Origin: a virus
DNA: 59,808 bases
Reading direction: 5' to 3' (one strand)
IMG/VR virus record: IMGVR_UViG_3300033150_001833
Span: 1-59,808 of that record
A model generated the notes under the pieces. It saw only the letters and a program-made list of their open reading frames with translations, searched no databases and was not told where the DNA came from. Of the stretch, positions 18,753 to 26,184 are shown in pieces (positions within the stretch are counted from its first letter, which is position 1; the number at the start of each line of letters is the position of its first letter). The translations under genes and the position numbers were made by a program.

Positions 18753-19096
18753 TTGTGAATGACTTAAATTTGGTAATAGAAGCTTTGGTTGAATTCAAAG
18801 AACAAACCGATGCCGGCAACGCTAATATTGATGGATGTCCTTTTAGTCTTATGGAAAACTTTACCAAAAGTGGTTATGTAGGTCCGTTCTGGAAGTGCAG
18901 CGTATGTAGATTTCTGTTCCCAGAAATCAGAACAAATAATATTTATGCCACAGAGGGGTGCCCGTGTCAGAAATTGGGTTGTGATTATGTTAGAAACATT
19001 GTCTATGAGTTTCTATATGACATTGATATTCTTCATCAATATCAGATTGCTTGTTCAGATAATGTTGAGCACACAAAAACCGGTTGCCTTTCATAA
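18749..19096 (+). CDS. cysteine-rich hypothetical protein
   Basis: A 115-residue protein; ATG overlaps the previous stop (ATGA-type coupling). It has CSVCRFLFPEIRT and CPCQKLGCDYVRNIVYEF, a possible zinc site. It is the last rightward gene before the strand switch, and its last ~107 bases overlap a leftward gene ending at 18990. Function unknown. Confidence 0.5.
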   Translation: MIVNDLNLVIEALVEFKEQTDAGNANIDGCPFSLMENFTKSGYVGPFWKCSVCRFLFPEIRTNNIYATEGCPCQKLGCDYVRNIVYEFLYDIDILHQYQIACSDNVEHTKTGCLS

Positions 19097-19292
19097 CCTG
19101 ATTTTTACATCCTGGAACACTGCATATTTTACGGGTTTTTTTATGATCGTGGTATCTTAATTTAATTTCATTGTATCGACATTCAATGCAACAATATTTT
19201 TGATTGCTCTGCTTGGGAATAAAGATTGTATCGCAATTTCTAGCTGCGCATATTTTCGATGTTGGAGACATTTTGTTATCCTTTATTTCCAT
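18990..19292 (-). CDS. zinc-finger protein
   Basis: A 100-residue basic protein with CAARNCDTIFIPKQSNQKYC followed by C (CxxxxC...CCxxxC) and a second cluster ICSVPGCKNQVM ... LCAQHYL; such paired clusters are typical of small phage zinc-finger or HNH-related proteins. The 3' third overlaps the convergent gene ending at 19096. It starts 10 bases inside the next upstream minus-strand gene. Confidence 0.5.
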   Translation of the reverse strand: MEIKDNKMSPTSKICAARNCDTIFIPKQSNQKYCCIECRYNEIKLRYHDHKKTRKICSVPGCKNQVMKGNRFLCAQHYLNKQSDIDEEYQCHIETHRQCF

Positions 19293-19606
19293 GGTGATTT
19301 TCTTTTTTCAAACTTGGGACATTGATAGCACTTCATATCTTCACCACCATGTTTGGTTAATGCAGCCTTACTCAGGCAATCATGATAGTGAATGCACAAT
19401 TCTGATGCATAAATCCTGGCTTTAGTATTTAGCGCTACACTCGTTATTTTTGTTTTTTTGCGTGTTAATTGATGATTCTGCCTTCTTAATTCTGCGCATT
19501 TAATACATCGACCGAACTTTTTATATCGCAAACTTTTGCCGGTATTTTTATAATCGTGACCATGAACACATAACTTACCCAAATATTTATTGTCATCAAT
19601 TTTCAT
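19283..19606 (-). CDS. zinc-binding, HNH-like small protein
   Basis: A 107-residue basic protein. LCVHGHDYKNTGKSLRYKK and CIKCAELRR match the C.HGH....G...R.....C..C pattern of short HNH-associated zinc ribbons; a second cluster (ELCIHYHDCL, KCYQCPKF) follows. No clear HNH catalytic triad is seen, so it could be a DNA-binding accessory. Starts just inside the preceding gene's end. Confidence 0.45.
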   Translation of the reverse strand: MKIDDNKYLGKLCVHGHDYKNTGKSLRYKKFGRCIKCAELRRQNHQLTRKKTKITSVALNTKARIYASELCIHYHDCLSKAALTKHGGEDMKCYQCPKFEKRKSPWK

Positions 19607-19958
19607 TTTTTTTGTATATACCCTTTTCTTTAATCAGATAATCATTCACCATATCAAATCGAATTTTTTCATCGGTATCGCAAATCATGTCGAGCAGCGT
19701 GGCCCACCTATTAGCAACTGCGAACCGTTTTCGTTCTTCGGACAAAGTGTTTTGAAGCATATGGATTGTTGTATTTAAAGTTTCGGTTCTAAGTTTCAAT
19801 ACCTTGGTTGCTTTTTTATGATCAGGCATACTTATAAATACAGAGTAAATCCCGATGCAACAAAAACCCAATATCGCTACGATAGTTGCCAGAATTGCAG
19901 CATTCGCAATGAATGTAATTCGTTTTTTGTAAGTCTCAGCTCTTGTTAAATAGCTCAT
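19596..19958 (-). CDS. single-pass membrane protein with coiled coil
   Basis: A 120-residue protein. The start at 19958 is chosen because AAGGAGA lies 7 bases upstream; an earlier frame-compatible codon overlaps the helicase end. One transmembrane segment (ANAAILATIVAILGFCCIGIY) is followed by a charged helical region (KVLKLRTETLNTTIHMLQNT). Spanin- or holin-related roles are possible, but no motif decides. Confidence 0.5.
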   Translation of the reverse strand: MSYLTRAETYKKRITFIANAAILATIVAILGFCCIGIYSVFISMPDHKKATKVLKLRTETLNTTIHMLQNTLSEERKRFAVANRWATLLDMICDTDEKIRFDMVNDYLIKEKGIYKKNEN

Positions 19959-21448
19959 ATTATCATCTCCTTTTCGGCCATTCAAAATATGTTGCCGGGC
20001 ACCCTGATGGAGGTAGTGCCGGCGAGCATAATATTAATGTTTCGCGGCTTCTGGTAACTGCAACATAAAACATTCTACGTATTGCATCTTGATTATTTTT
20101 TTCCATATATGCCGCCCTGCTAAGATCCGGAAATACAACAACACAGTCTGCCTCTCCCCCTTTCACCGAATGGACAGTTCCAATAATAAGTTTCGGTTTT
20201 TTGCGCAAAGTATCAGCTCCACAATATTTAAGAACAGACATAGGATAATTTAAACTATTCATCCTGGATTTTACAACGTTATTTTTAAGCCATTGTATAT
20301 CTCTGCTTAATGCAGCATTAACAGCAGCTGGCGATAATATATCATTAAGAACTTCACGAGTAGTGTGAAGACCCATTGCATGTTCATCAACCGCCTTTTC
20401 CAAAACTGCTAAAGCTTTCTTTCCTTTTTTCTTGATCAGGCCGGTTTCTCCAACTTTAATAAACCTGGCCCACTTTAAAAATTGCGGAACACTCCAATAA
20501 GCATCATCAGATTTATCAAGAAAATTTATATCATATCTTTGCAATCGATATGGATTATGAAATGGGATACCCTTAGCTCGTAATAAGTGCTTTAACGGTT
20601 CAAGCATATAGGAACATGATGCCAAAAACATAACATTTTTATCTTGTTTTATATATTGAAGAGCAAGCTCCAAAACTCCATCTGGAGCTTTGAAATTATC
20701 ATTATGATAAATAACTTCACCAGGAACCGGATCAAGATTATCATCCATGCGAGCCCTATATTCTTTTGGTTCCCTGATAGTAACTTTTGAGATTATTTTA
20801 TTGGCAACCTTTAAAACCGTTTCTGGAACTCTCCAACTTTGTTTTAATACCGTTTTAAATTCTTTTGATATGGGCGGATTAATAAGAGATTTAACATCAG
20901 CGCCTATCCATTCATATAATGTTTGATCATCATCAGCGCACATAACAAACCACTCCATCGCTGCGCCCCATGATCTGATCAGTTTAAATTGCACTGGTGT
21001 GAAGTCTTGGGCTTCATCTAAAAACATAACAGCAGGATTATTAGGAGCAATTGGAAACTCCTCGATTGCATTTTCAATTAAATCTTCAAAATCAACAACA
21101 TTAAGTTCTTTTTTGAATCCATCCCATGCTTTCTTAAAACTTCTAAGGCTAACCCTCCATGTACTTTCTGGAATCATCTTGGCTTTCAAAATCTGGATTT
21201 CAGACAAAACTTTATCACCGTTATTTTGTGGATTAAAACAATCATCATATTCATCTGCTGACTTCCCGCTCCCTGATAATAACCAACGAGGATTTTCAGT
21301 ATTCCATTCTTTAATATGCTTAATTGCAAGGTCCGGCTGGCCAAACGCTCGATAACATAAACTATGAAGAGTGCCTACGTTTCGTTCATCAACCTTAATA
21401 TCCCTAGAAGCAATTTCTTTGGCCGCTGCCCTGGTAAATGATGCAACC

Positions 21449-21464
21449 ATAACTTTATAACTTT
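21449..21464 (-). repeat. 8-bp tandem duplication causing a frameshift in the helicase
   Basis: On the plus strand ATAACTTT occurs twice in direct succession. Deleting one copy makes GHDKV-MVASFTRAAAKEI continuous; with both copies the frame runs to a stop at 21375. Confidence 0.85.
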
Positions 21465-21530
21465 ATCATGACCGTATTTTTCAATTGCTCGGGGAACATG
21501 CCGGCGGGCTAGTACTCGGGTTTTGCCTGT

Positions 21531-21950
21531 GTTATGAACAATGAATTCATTAGCTACATAATTATGATACGGAGAAGCCATCGCCACAGCAAAGGTCGGT
21601 CCTTTACCAACATACTCAATGCGTTTAATGGTATCTTTAGCAGGAAAAACACATCCATCATAAACATTAACAACACTCCCGGGTTTTAAATTGGCTAACT
21701 CAACAAATTCACCCGGAGTTTTAAATGGATGATCTATCGTTGTTGTTATTGATCTGCCGGATATTGTAGTTGTTTTATATAATTTTTGAATTTTGCTGTA
21801 TGAAATATATAAAATATCATGGGGTCCGATTAACTCACCCTGCAATGATAATAACTGTTTAGGAATAGTCATACAGTTAATTTTAAAGTATGCCATTTCT
21901 ATTGTATATGGTCTTCCGCTGATATTTAAAATAGTATCAACAGCCAAACA
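21531..21950 (-). other. mini-intein (140 residues) inserted in the Walker A motif of the helicase
   Basis: The insert begins with Cys12 (CLAVDTILNISGRPYTIE) and ends YHNYVANEFIVHN, followed by Thr as the first C-extein residue, so splicing would restore GPPG-TGKT. Block B is visible as TTTIDHPFKT (T..HPF), and the C-terminal block F/G as YHNYVANEFIVHN. At about 140 residues there is no room for a homing endonuclease; it is a minimal splicing domain. P-loop insertion is a known intein habit in phage and cellular ATPases. Confidence 0.9.
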
Positions 21951-21994
21951 TCCTGGCGGACCGAATATACGGTATTCTTTCATAATGCTTCAAC

Positions 21995-22249
21995 CTATTT
22001 AAGTGGCAATTCAATTTGTTTTTCCTGAACAGACACGGTATATTTCTCTGATTTCAGCTTGGGTTCTGGGTAGAACTCCAAGCTTGGTGTAATTTCGACC
22101 TGTTCGTTGTTGCCATCTAGGTTCAGTTTGATTGTCAAATTTAGATCATAGCCACTTTTCTCAAAAGCTGTAGCGATGTTCTGATGATAATTATTAATTA
22201 GATTTGCCACTTCTTTTAAAATTTGTTCAATTGTTCTGTCTAAGTTCAT
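21995..22249 (-). CDS. hypothetical protein
   Basis: An 84-residue protein: a helical N-terminal half (TIEQILKEVANLINNYHQNI) and strand-forming C-terminal half (LNLTIKLNLDGNNEQVEITP). It overlaps the upstream gene by 23 bases and lies just before the helicase, so it is probably in the same operon. No family recognised. Confidence 0.5.
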   Translation of the reverse strand: MNLDRTIEQILKEVANLINNYHQNIATAFEKSGYDLNLTIKLNLDGNNEQVEITPSLEFYPEPKLKSEKYTVSVQEKQIELPLK

Positions 22250-22433
22250 GGTTTTCCTCCTCCAATTTCTGTGCCCGTGCTTTCCATATTCTCAATTCCT
22301 GTCTTAATTTTAACAACTCAGCTGCTCGATTGCCTATTGTCGCAGCATGATGAATGCCGTAACCGGCAAAAACGATAATCAAAATAGAGAAAAATGATAT
22401 TACTATTACCATTATGTCATGGGTTCCCGGCAT
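22227..22433 (-). CDS. small membrane protein with coiled coil
   Basis: A 68-residue protein with one membrane segment (MVIVISFFSILIIVFAGYGI) followed by a charged helix (LLKLRQELRIWKARAQKLEE). Topology resembles i-spanin-like or other phage inner-membrane proteins. Overlaps the next gene downstream. Function unknown. Confidence 0.5.
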   Translation of the reverse strand: MPGTHDIMVIVISFFSILIIVFAGYGIHHAATIGNRAAELLKLRQELRIWKARAQKLEEENHELRQNN

Positions 22434-22664
22434 TTAGACCTCCTTCGCATCCAGAAGACACTCCTCTTCTAATTCTGCGTACATAGTTTCATAAACATAG
22501 TTAGCCATAGCCAGCGGTAAATCAATATTCTGAAATTGTATTTTATTTATCTCCGCCCGCTCTCTACACGGTTCTTCGTGCCTCGACCCCGGAATTTCCG
22601 GCGCAATCTCATAAAAAACCCTGACCGGAATCTTGATTTCTGTATCAATATAATTCTGCACCAT
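22434..22664 (-). CDS. hypothetical protein
   Basis: A 76-residue acidic protein (IKIPVRVFYEIAPEIPGSRH ... LEEECLLDAKEV). Phage proteins with a (I/V)xVxVxY.I.P...G.R pattern are common, but none with assigned function is recognised. Stop abuts the start of the next gene. Confidence 0.5.
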   Translation of the reverse strand: MVQNYIDTEIKIPVRVFYEIAPEIPGSRHEEPCRERAEINKIQFQNIDLPLAMANYVYETMYAELEEECLLDAKEV

Positions 22665-22679
22665 TATTCCCCCCCCAAT

Positions 22680-22811
22680 TTAATTTTTATCCTCTTTGAT
22701 CATCTTGTTTAGCTCATCAATGAGCTTTTTTGGTGTCCTGGCACTCCGACACCCTTCTTCTATTTTGATTTTTCTTGTTCGCTTTCTTTGTTTTTTAATT
22801 CGTGCTCCCAT
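22680..22811 (-). CDS. small basic protein
   Basis: A 43-residue lysine/arginine-rich protein (GARIKKQRKRTRKIKIEEG ... KKLIDELNKM). AAGGAGG sits 9 bases before the ATG at 22811; another ATG at 22820 abuts the ribosome site and is too close to be used. A nucleic-acid-binding role is plausible from charge only. Confidence 0.5.
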   Translation of the reverse strand: MGARIKKQRKRTRKIKIEEGCRSARTPKKLIDELNKMIKEDKN

Positions 22812-22825
22812 ATTGTTCATCCTCC

Positions 22826-23178
22826 TTAAAATAAAATATCCATTACATCAGCGGCGCTCCTGGTGGTATGCTTGTGATCTAAGGAAGTAATTTCTTTCCT
22901 CATAGCAAAAACAACATCACCAAAAGCTTCTATTATTGTTTCTGCAGTAGTGCTATCTGCCGCCATTGCCATAGCACGCCACTTAATAAATTTTTCGACT
23001 ACATCGTCAGAAGCAATAACCATCATATTCAATCCGATTCTTTGCAATTTAATAGCCATTGCTTTCACTTTCCCCTGATTTAATTTCGAGGACCCTGATT
23101 TAATTTCGAGGATGCAAGCATGTCCATAACCACACCAATAAACTCTGAATACAGCTCTACCTTTTTAGTCTGTGTCAT
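22826..23178 (-). pseudogene. hypothetical helical protein, frameshifted by a 20-bp tandem duplication
   Basis: A frame from 23178 (TQTKKVELYSEFIGVVMDML) ends early at 23080, and a second frame to 22826 begins within the same sequence. Removing one copy of the exact 20-bp repeat at 23073-23112 fuses them as ASSKLNQGKVKAMAIKLQRI into one protein of about 110 residues. Without the repair only the shorter part from an internal ATG (MKAMAIKLQRIGLNMMVIAS) would be made. Function unknown. Confidence 0.6.
23073..23112 (-). repeat. 20-bp exact tandem duplication (frameshifting)
   Basis: CCCTGATTTAATTTCGAGGA is present twice back to back. Its length, not a multiple of three, breaks the gene it lies in; one copy would restore the frame. 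Confidence 0.92.
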
Positions 23179-23200
23179 AAATTTCTCCTTTCTTCTTTAA

Positions 23201-23449
23201 TTAGCGAACTCCTTCTTCACTATACCATTTCACAAATGTATCTAAGTCCAATCCTTCAACCTCAATCTCCCCAACATCAACAAGCAATGTTGCTGTTGCC
23301 CACTCACCTTTCATTAAATTGATTTTGACTCCCCGCACTACATTCGAGATATCTATGCCAGTCTCCATATGCTCAACTTTTACATGATCTGATATTGCCA
23401 CAAACGGGTGGCTATCAGCAGCCGGCTTCAGTGTTATCTTCAATCCCAT
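23201..23449 (-). CDS. hypothetical protein
   Basis: An 82-residue acidic, beta-rich protein (ITLKPAADSHPFVAISDHVK, WATATLLVDVGEIEVEGLDL, YSEEGVR at the end). AAGGAGG lies 4 bases before ATG. No family recognised. Confidence 0.5.
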   Translation of the reverse strand: MGLKITLKPAADSHPFVAISDHVKVEHMETGIDISNVVRGVKINLMKGEWATATLLVDVGEIEVEGLDLDTFVKWYSEEGVR

Positions 23450-23603
23450 ACAACCTCCTTACAACTAACGAGAAAATTACTCGCTCTTTTTAGTCATGTG
23501 AATTTCATAAATGACGGTTCTTCCAACCTTCATGCTCCAAAACTCTGTGATGTTGAATGAAAAAGTTTCATTATCTTAGCTTTGGCCTTATAGTATAGGT
23601 TTT

Positions 23604-23622
23604 CCCTATATTACATATAGGG
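23604..23622. promoter_or_regulatory. inverted repeat CCCTATAT-N3-ATATAGGG
   Basis: A perfect 8-bp inverted repeat with 3-base spacer in the gap between 23449 and 23635. The same half-site occurs in a 12-bp palindrome at 51834-51845 (CCTATATATAGG), so a common DNA-binding protein is possible; a weak terminator is the alternative. The rest of this gap (23450-23634) holds only very short frames. Confidence 0.4.
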
Positions 23623-23634
23623 GATGTCTGATTA

Positions 23635-24168
23635 CTAAGGAAATATTCGAATATCCTCATTAGATTTCCTCTTTTTTAATTGATAATTTAGCTGTCGTTT
23701 AATAACATGCAATGGCCAAAAAGGTTTACCACATTCGTCGCAGCTTATCGAAGCCAACAATCCCGAATGCGCGACACCACAATGGGGACATACTATCGCT
23801 CCATGTGGAAGAATAGCCTGGTATGATTGTTCAGGTGATTGTTTTGATATTTCTGTTTTATCATCACCATTTTCGGTCCCGCTTGATGCACCATCTTTAT
23901 AGGCACGCAACAGAGGTTCGGCTGTTTGAAAACTGTTAATCGCTCGAATATTATAAAGACCATATTTCACGCAATACCGCTCGCCAGGACCAACATATTC
24001 GCCGCATTCCGAACATGGCCCACCTTCAGCCTCAATTTTGAACTCAAGAAGCTCGTGCCAAATAGCACAAGCATCGCATGGATTATCATTCAGTCCCCTG
24101 CCTCCGCATGAACAATAATTATTGATAATGTTCATTAGCTGGTCTTCGCTTATTATTATCTTATACAT
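23635..24168 (-). CDS. cysteine-rich zinc-ribbon protein
   Basis: A 177-residue protein with four cysteine clusters: CSCGGRGLNDNPCDAC (~19-34), CSECGEYVGPGERYC (~52-66), CPHCGVAHSG (~128) and CDECGKPFWP (~144). These are treble-clef or ribbon-type zinc sites. The C-terminus is basic (RQLNYQLKKRKSNED). Nucleic-acid or protein binding is likely. It is the first gene beyond the end of the cassette array (to its right lies the attC-like site at 24183). Confidence 0.55.
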   Translation of the reverse strand: MYKIIISEDQLMNIINNYCSCGGRGLNDNPCDACAIWHELLEFKIEAEGGPCSECGEYVGPGERYCVKYGLYNIRAINSFQTAEPLLRAYKDGASSGTENGDDKTEISKQSPEQSYQAILPHGAIVCPHCGVAHSGLLASISCDECGKPFWPLHVIKRQLNYQLKKRKSNEDIRIFP

Positions 24169-24182
24169 TTATACCTCCTATC

Positions 24183-24234
24183 GTTTTTAGTTGGTCTGCA
24201 CTACTTTTTGGCGTTAGAGTCCAACGTTGTTGCC
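24183..24234 (-). repeat. attC-like site 1 (after gene 24201-24449)
   Basis: Leftmost site of the array, read on the minus strand. It shows CAACAACGTTGGACTC, the common core ACGCCAAAAAGTAG and a GACCAACT right end. The upstream gene reads into it, ending in LDSNAKK. The outer boxes are weaker than in other sites. Confidence 0.6.
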
Positions 24235-24449
24235 ACAAACCATTCACGCCACACTTCAGTTATCTGCCAGAACATAGCTCTAATATTTGTAAATATCATG
24301 CGAGCATTCTTACGTTTGTAATGTTTTACAGCCGACATAAAAAAAGCCAGCGCACCATTGATGTGAAACCACACCAGGAAGTATTTAGCTTTAGGATTTC
24401 TCGACATTTTCCTAAACACAAGATAATATGTTTTAGTGATAAGATTCAT
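24201..24449 (-). CDS. small hydrophobic-region hypothetical protein (cassette gene)
   Basis: An 82-residue basic protein with a likely membrane-associated stretch (YFLVWFHINGALAFFMSAV). The ATG at 24449 is preferred over the GTG at 24464, which lies inside the attC-like site upstream. The last residues (ATTLDSNAKK) are encoded by the following attC-like site. No family recognised. Confidence 0.5.
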   Translation of the reverse strand: MNLITKTYYLVFRKMSRNPKAKYFLVWFHINGALAFFMSAVKHYKRKNARMIFTNIRAMFWQITEVWREWFVATTLDSNAKK

Positions 24450-24452
24450 AAT

Positions 24453-24540
24453 GTCTGAACTCACCAGTGGGCAGGAAACTCAAAATGTCGATTTACTCCG
24501 ATAGCCGACCCTGCCCATCTGCGTGCAGCGCCTGGTTATC
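24453..24540 (-). repeat. attC-like site 2 (after gene 24562-24726)
   Basis: A longer site. The left box is GATAACCAGGCGCTGCACG; the arms GATGGGCAGG and CCTGCCCA can pair over 8 bp around a ~35-base loop; the right end is GAGTTCAGAC. Layout is that of a folded attC. Confidence 0.7.
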
Positions 24541-24561
24541 AAAATATCGTTTTTCAGTTTT

Positions 24562-24726
24562 CTATTTTGCAATTTTCAATGTCTGATATGGTCCTATGCC
24601 AATGTCGGAATCATAATACATCGGATAAATATACCATCCGTCTGATTCTCGGCATATCCCGCCATATTTCAGATGCGTATACCATCCAGATTCTTCTTTT
24701 CTCCATTCAAAATGACTGCCACTCAT
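24562..24726 (-). CDS. small hypothetical protein (cassette gene)
   Basis: A 54-residue protein rich in Trp, Tyr and Gly (MSGSHFEWRKEESGWYTHLK, ICRESDGWYIYPMYYD). It lies alone between two attC-like sites (24453-24540 and 24749-24798), an exact single-gene cassette. No good ribosome site is seen, as in many cassettes. Function unknown. Confidence 0.55.
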   Translation of the reverse strand: MSGSHFEWRKEESGWYTHLKYGGICRESDGWYIYPMYYDSDIGIGPYQTLKIAK

Positions 24727-24748
24727 AATCTAAATTCCTTTTATAACC

Positions 24749-24798
24749 ACATTAGTTTAGCAGGCGGCTATTCGCTCCGCTGGAACGCTTTGTTATGC
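24749..24798 (-). repeat. attC-like site 3 (after gene 24793-24973)
   Basis: Minus-strand sequence starts GCATAACAAAGCGTTCC, followed by AGCGGAGCGAATAGCCGCCT (self-pairing AGCGG/CCGCC) and CTAAACTAATG. The stop codon of the upstream gene lies within the left box (ATAGCATAAC), as in classical cassettes. Confidence 0.8.
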
Positions 24799-24973
24799 TA
24801 TCCTCTCAATCGCCTTAGCTAACGGCAACCATTTCGATACACGTCCCCCACATTTGGCGCATATATATCCGTGATCGTCTGTATACACTTTTCCATATTT
24901 TTTACATGCGGGGTTGTCCAGGTTGCAATACCTGCCTCCAGGCTTCTCAAATTTTATTTTGTTTTTTTTTCAT
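24793..24973 (-). pseudogene. zinc-ribbon cassette protein, frameshifted in an A-run
   Basis: The ATG at 24973 is followed by nine A residues and soon reaches a stop. If the run had eight A, the frame would continue through KFEKPGGRYCNLDNPACKKY, YICAKCGGRVSKWLPL and IERIA, a clean zinc ribbon of about 59 residues ending in the attC-like site. Either the gene is inactivated by one base or the run length is a sequencing error. Confidence 0.55.
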
Positions 24974-24987
24974 TTTTTCCTCAAAGC

Positions 24988-25046
24988 ATAAAACTTAGCT
25001 GACCTGCGGCTGCTTTTTACCATCAGAGTCGAGCAACTGGTTGTGC
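24988..25046 (-). repeat. attC-like site 4 (after gene 24995-25240)
   Basis: Minus strand: CACAACCAGTTGCTCGACTC, then AAAAAGCAGCCGCAGGTCAG and CTAAG. Closely related to sites 13, 21, 25 and 27 (shared CGCTCGACTCTGACGG and AAAAAGCAGC blocks). The upstream gene ends within it. Confidence 0.85.
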
Positions 25047-25240
25047 TGTATATGTATATTATCTTCCAAATCCAAGCCACATTTCTTGCAGGAATTGTCA
25101 ATTCCATTATTTACATAGTAATGGGCAAAGGTTTTTTCGAGCAAGCTTATCCTTTTCTCGTTTTTTGTTGGTGTGTCAGGATAGCAAACATGACAAGAAA
25201 CTTTATATTCTGTCCCGCATTTTTTACATATTACACCCAT
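24995..25240 (-). CDS. zinc-ribbon protein (cassette gene)
   Basis: An 81-residue protein; the ATG at 25240 is chosen because AAAGGAG lies 5 bases upstream. It has CKKCGTEYKVSCHVC near the N-terminus and CKKCGLDLED further on, three Cys pairs in all. The C-terminal NQLLDSDGKKQPQVS is encoded by the attC-like site, a tail shared with other cassette proteins here. Confidence 0.6.
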   Translation of the reverse strand: MGVICKKCGTEYKVSCHVCYPDTPTKNEKRISLLEKTFAHYYVNNGIDNSCKKCGLDLEDNIHIQHNQLLDSDGKKQPQVS

Positions 25241-25274
25241 AATTACTCCTTTCACTCGTCGGCCGCCACATTGT

Positions 25275-25502
25275 TTATAAAAGTTTAAGCTCGTTCGGCC
25301 ATACTAGGCATTTATGATTCCCCATATTATATCTTACATCTGGCTTTATATCAGTGTAAATAATATATGCAGCTACATGCTTACTATCTATTGATGATTT
25401 TATTATTTTTTCTACTGTAGCATTACCCAAATAATCATGGACAACCCTATCACCAATTTTAAACTTTTCCGCTTTTTTCATTTTTTTCTTTAAGTTTAGC
25501 AA
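25275..25502 (-). CDS. hypothetical protein (cassette region)
   Basis: A 75-residue basic protein. FKIGDRVVHDYLGNATVEKI is a small SH3/KOW-like beta motif (fluid binding loop followed by YIIYTDIKPDVRY). Its start overlaps the end of the upstream gene (25459-25722), so both form one two-gene unit. A weak AT-rich partial attC may follow at 25256-25282. Confidence 0.5.
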   Translation of the reverse strand: MLNLKKKMKKAEKFKIGDRVVHDYLGNATVEKIIKSSIDSKHVAAYIIYTDIKPDVRYNMGNHKCLVWPNELKLL

Positions 25503-25722
25503 TTACAAGGCCAACGGCATAATCATTAACCCATCTGGGGTCATCCATGAATGCCATGACTGTCGCTCGGTCACGATTAAGATCATACAAAATCCCCTCG
25601 GCAGGTTGTTTTATAAACTCCTCTATGTCTGCCTCTTTTGGTCCGTCCAATGTCATAAAAACAATTTTACCTTCTTTTTCTTTTTGAAGGACCAACTCTT
25701 TTAATTTCTCTTTATCAGTCAT
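25459..25722 (-). CDS. hypothetical protein (cassette region)
   Basis: An 87-residue charged protein (KEKLKELVLQKEKEGKIVFM, DGPKEADIEEFIKQPAEGIL). The ATG follows the upstream TGA by 3 bases with AAGGGGATGA as ribosome site, implying coupling with the 55-residue gene at 25726-25893. No family recognised. Confidence 0.5.
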   Translation of the reverse strand: MTDKEKLKELVLQKEKEGKIVFMTLDGPKEADIEEFIKQPAEGILYDLNRDRATVMAFMDDPRWVNDYAVGLVIAKLKEKNEKSGKV

Positions 25723-25725
25723 GGT

Positions 25726-25893
25726 TCATCCCCTTATCGCTATCAATTTAACTGAAGAAATATCCTTCACTTTACATGTACAGCTTTGTTGTTTTAAAGA
25801 ATAAGCGTCTTCCGCTTGGTTCCATGCCCATGATTGGGCAGGTGGAATCTTAGCTCTTTTACAATATTTCATTTTCCATCGCCATTTGTACAT
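25726..25893 (-). CDS. small cysteine-containing protein (cassette gene)
   Basis: A 55-residue protein (YKWRWKMKYCKRAKIPPAQS, then WAWNQAEDAYSLKQQSC). Begins just after the attC-like site at 25902-25952 and is translationally coupled to two downstream small genes, so this cassette carries three genes. Function unknown. Confidence 0.55.
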   Translation of the reverse strand: MYKWRWKMKYCKRAKIPPAQSWAWNQAEDAYSLKQQSCTCKVKDISSVKLIAIRG

Positions 25894-25901
25894 ATTTACC
25901 C

Positions 25902-25952
25902 CTCTAATCAGCCGCCGTGCTCTTTTCGGTCAGCTGCATTGCTTGATTATGC
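25902..25952 (-). repeat. attC-like site 6 (after gene 25904-26116)
   Basis: Minus strand: GCATAATCAAGCAATGCAGC, TGACCG, AAAAGAGCACGGCGGCTGA, TTAGAGG. The left core has AATC instead of AAC, so it may be weakened. The upstream gene ends in it (QAMQLTEKSTAAD). Confidence 0.65.
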
Positions 25953-26116
25953 TTTTTAGCAGAAAACCTATGAATATAAGTATCGCCTCCAGTATATGTT
26001 ATCCTACAATCTTCTCTTCGATCTCTGTGCATTGCCCTATGACGTGTAATTCCAAGATAGTGAAAACTTTTTTTACAGGTATGGCAATAACAATTTTTAA
26101 ACCTCGTCACTTTCAT
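25904..26116 (-). CDS. C2H2 zinc-finger protein (cassette gene)
   Basis: A 70-residue protein. The start at 26116 has AAAGGG 4 bases upstream; an in-frame ATG at 26134 is less likely. It contains YCHTCKKSFHYLGITRHRAM, a classical C2H2 finger (CxxC...HxxxH), unusual in bacteria. Likely binds DNA. The C-terminus reads into attC-like site 6. Confidence 0.65.
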   Translation of the reverse strand: MKVTRFKNCYCHTCKKSFHYLGITRHRAMHRDRREDCRITYTGGDTYIHRFSAKKHNQAMQLTEKSTAAD

Positions 26117-26130
26117 TTTACCCTTTTGAA

Positions 26131-26184
26131 GCATAACAGATTAAGTCAGCAACGTTTTTCAATCTGCCAGGACAACTGATTATC
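26131..26184 (-). repeat. attC-like site 7 (after gene 26146-26421)
   Basis: Minus strand: GATAATCAGTTGTCCTGGCA, AAAAACGTTGCTGACTTAAT, CTGTTATGC. The right end GCTGACTTAATCTGTTATGC is a textbook attC right half (GTTATGC is the Vibrio-type core). Confidence 0.8.

Larger units (their letters stand above)
19963..21983 (-). pseudogene. UvrD/Rep-like helicase with intein, frameshifted by an 8-bp duplication
   Basis: The first 11 residues (MKEYRIFGPPG) start the Walker A loop, an intein follows, and TGKTRVLARR resumes it. After KYGHDKV the frame is broken by a tandem 8-bp duplication at 21449-21464; removing one copy joins it to VMVASFTRAAAKEI and the remaining motifs: II MFLDEAQDFT, III CADDDQTLYEWIGA, IV QSWRVPETV, V GTVHSVKGGEADCVVVF, VI RRMFYVAVTRSRETLIL. 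This is an SF1A DNA helicase of about 520 residues after intein removal, probably used in replication or recombination. If the duplication is real, the gene is inactive unless bypassed. Confidence 0.88.

Noticed and set aside
25256-25282. Additional attC-like site after 25275-25502
   Set aside because: Only a short GCGGCCGACGAG block resembles the family; no core boxes, so not counted.
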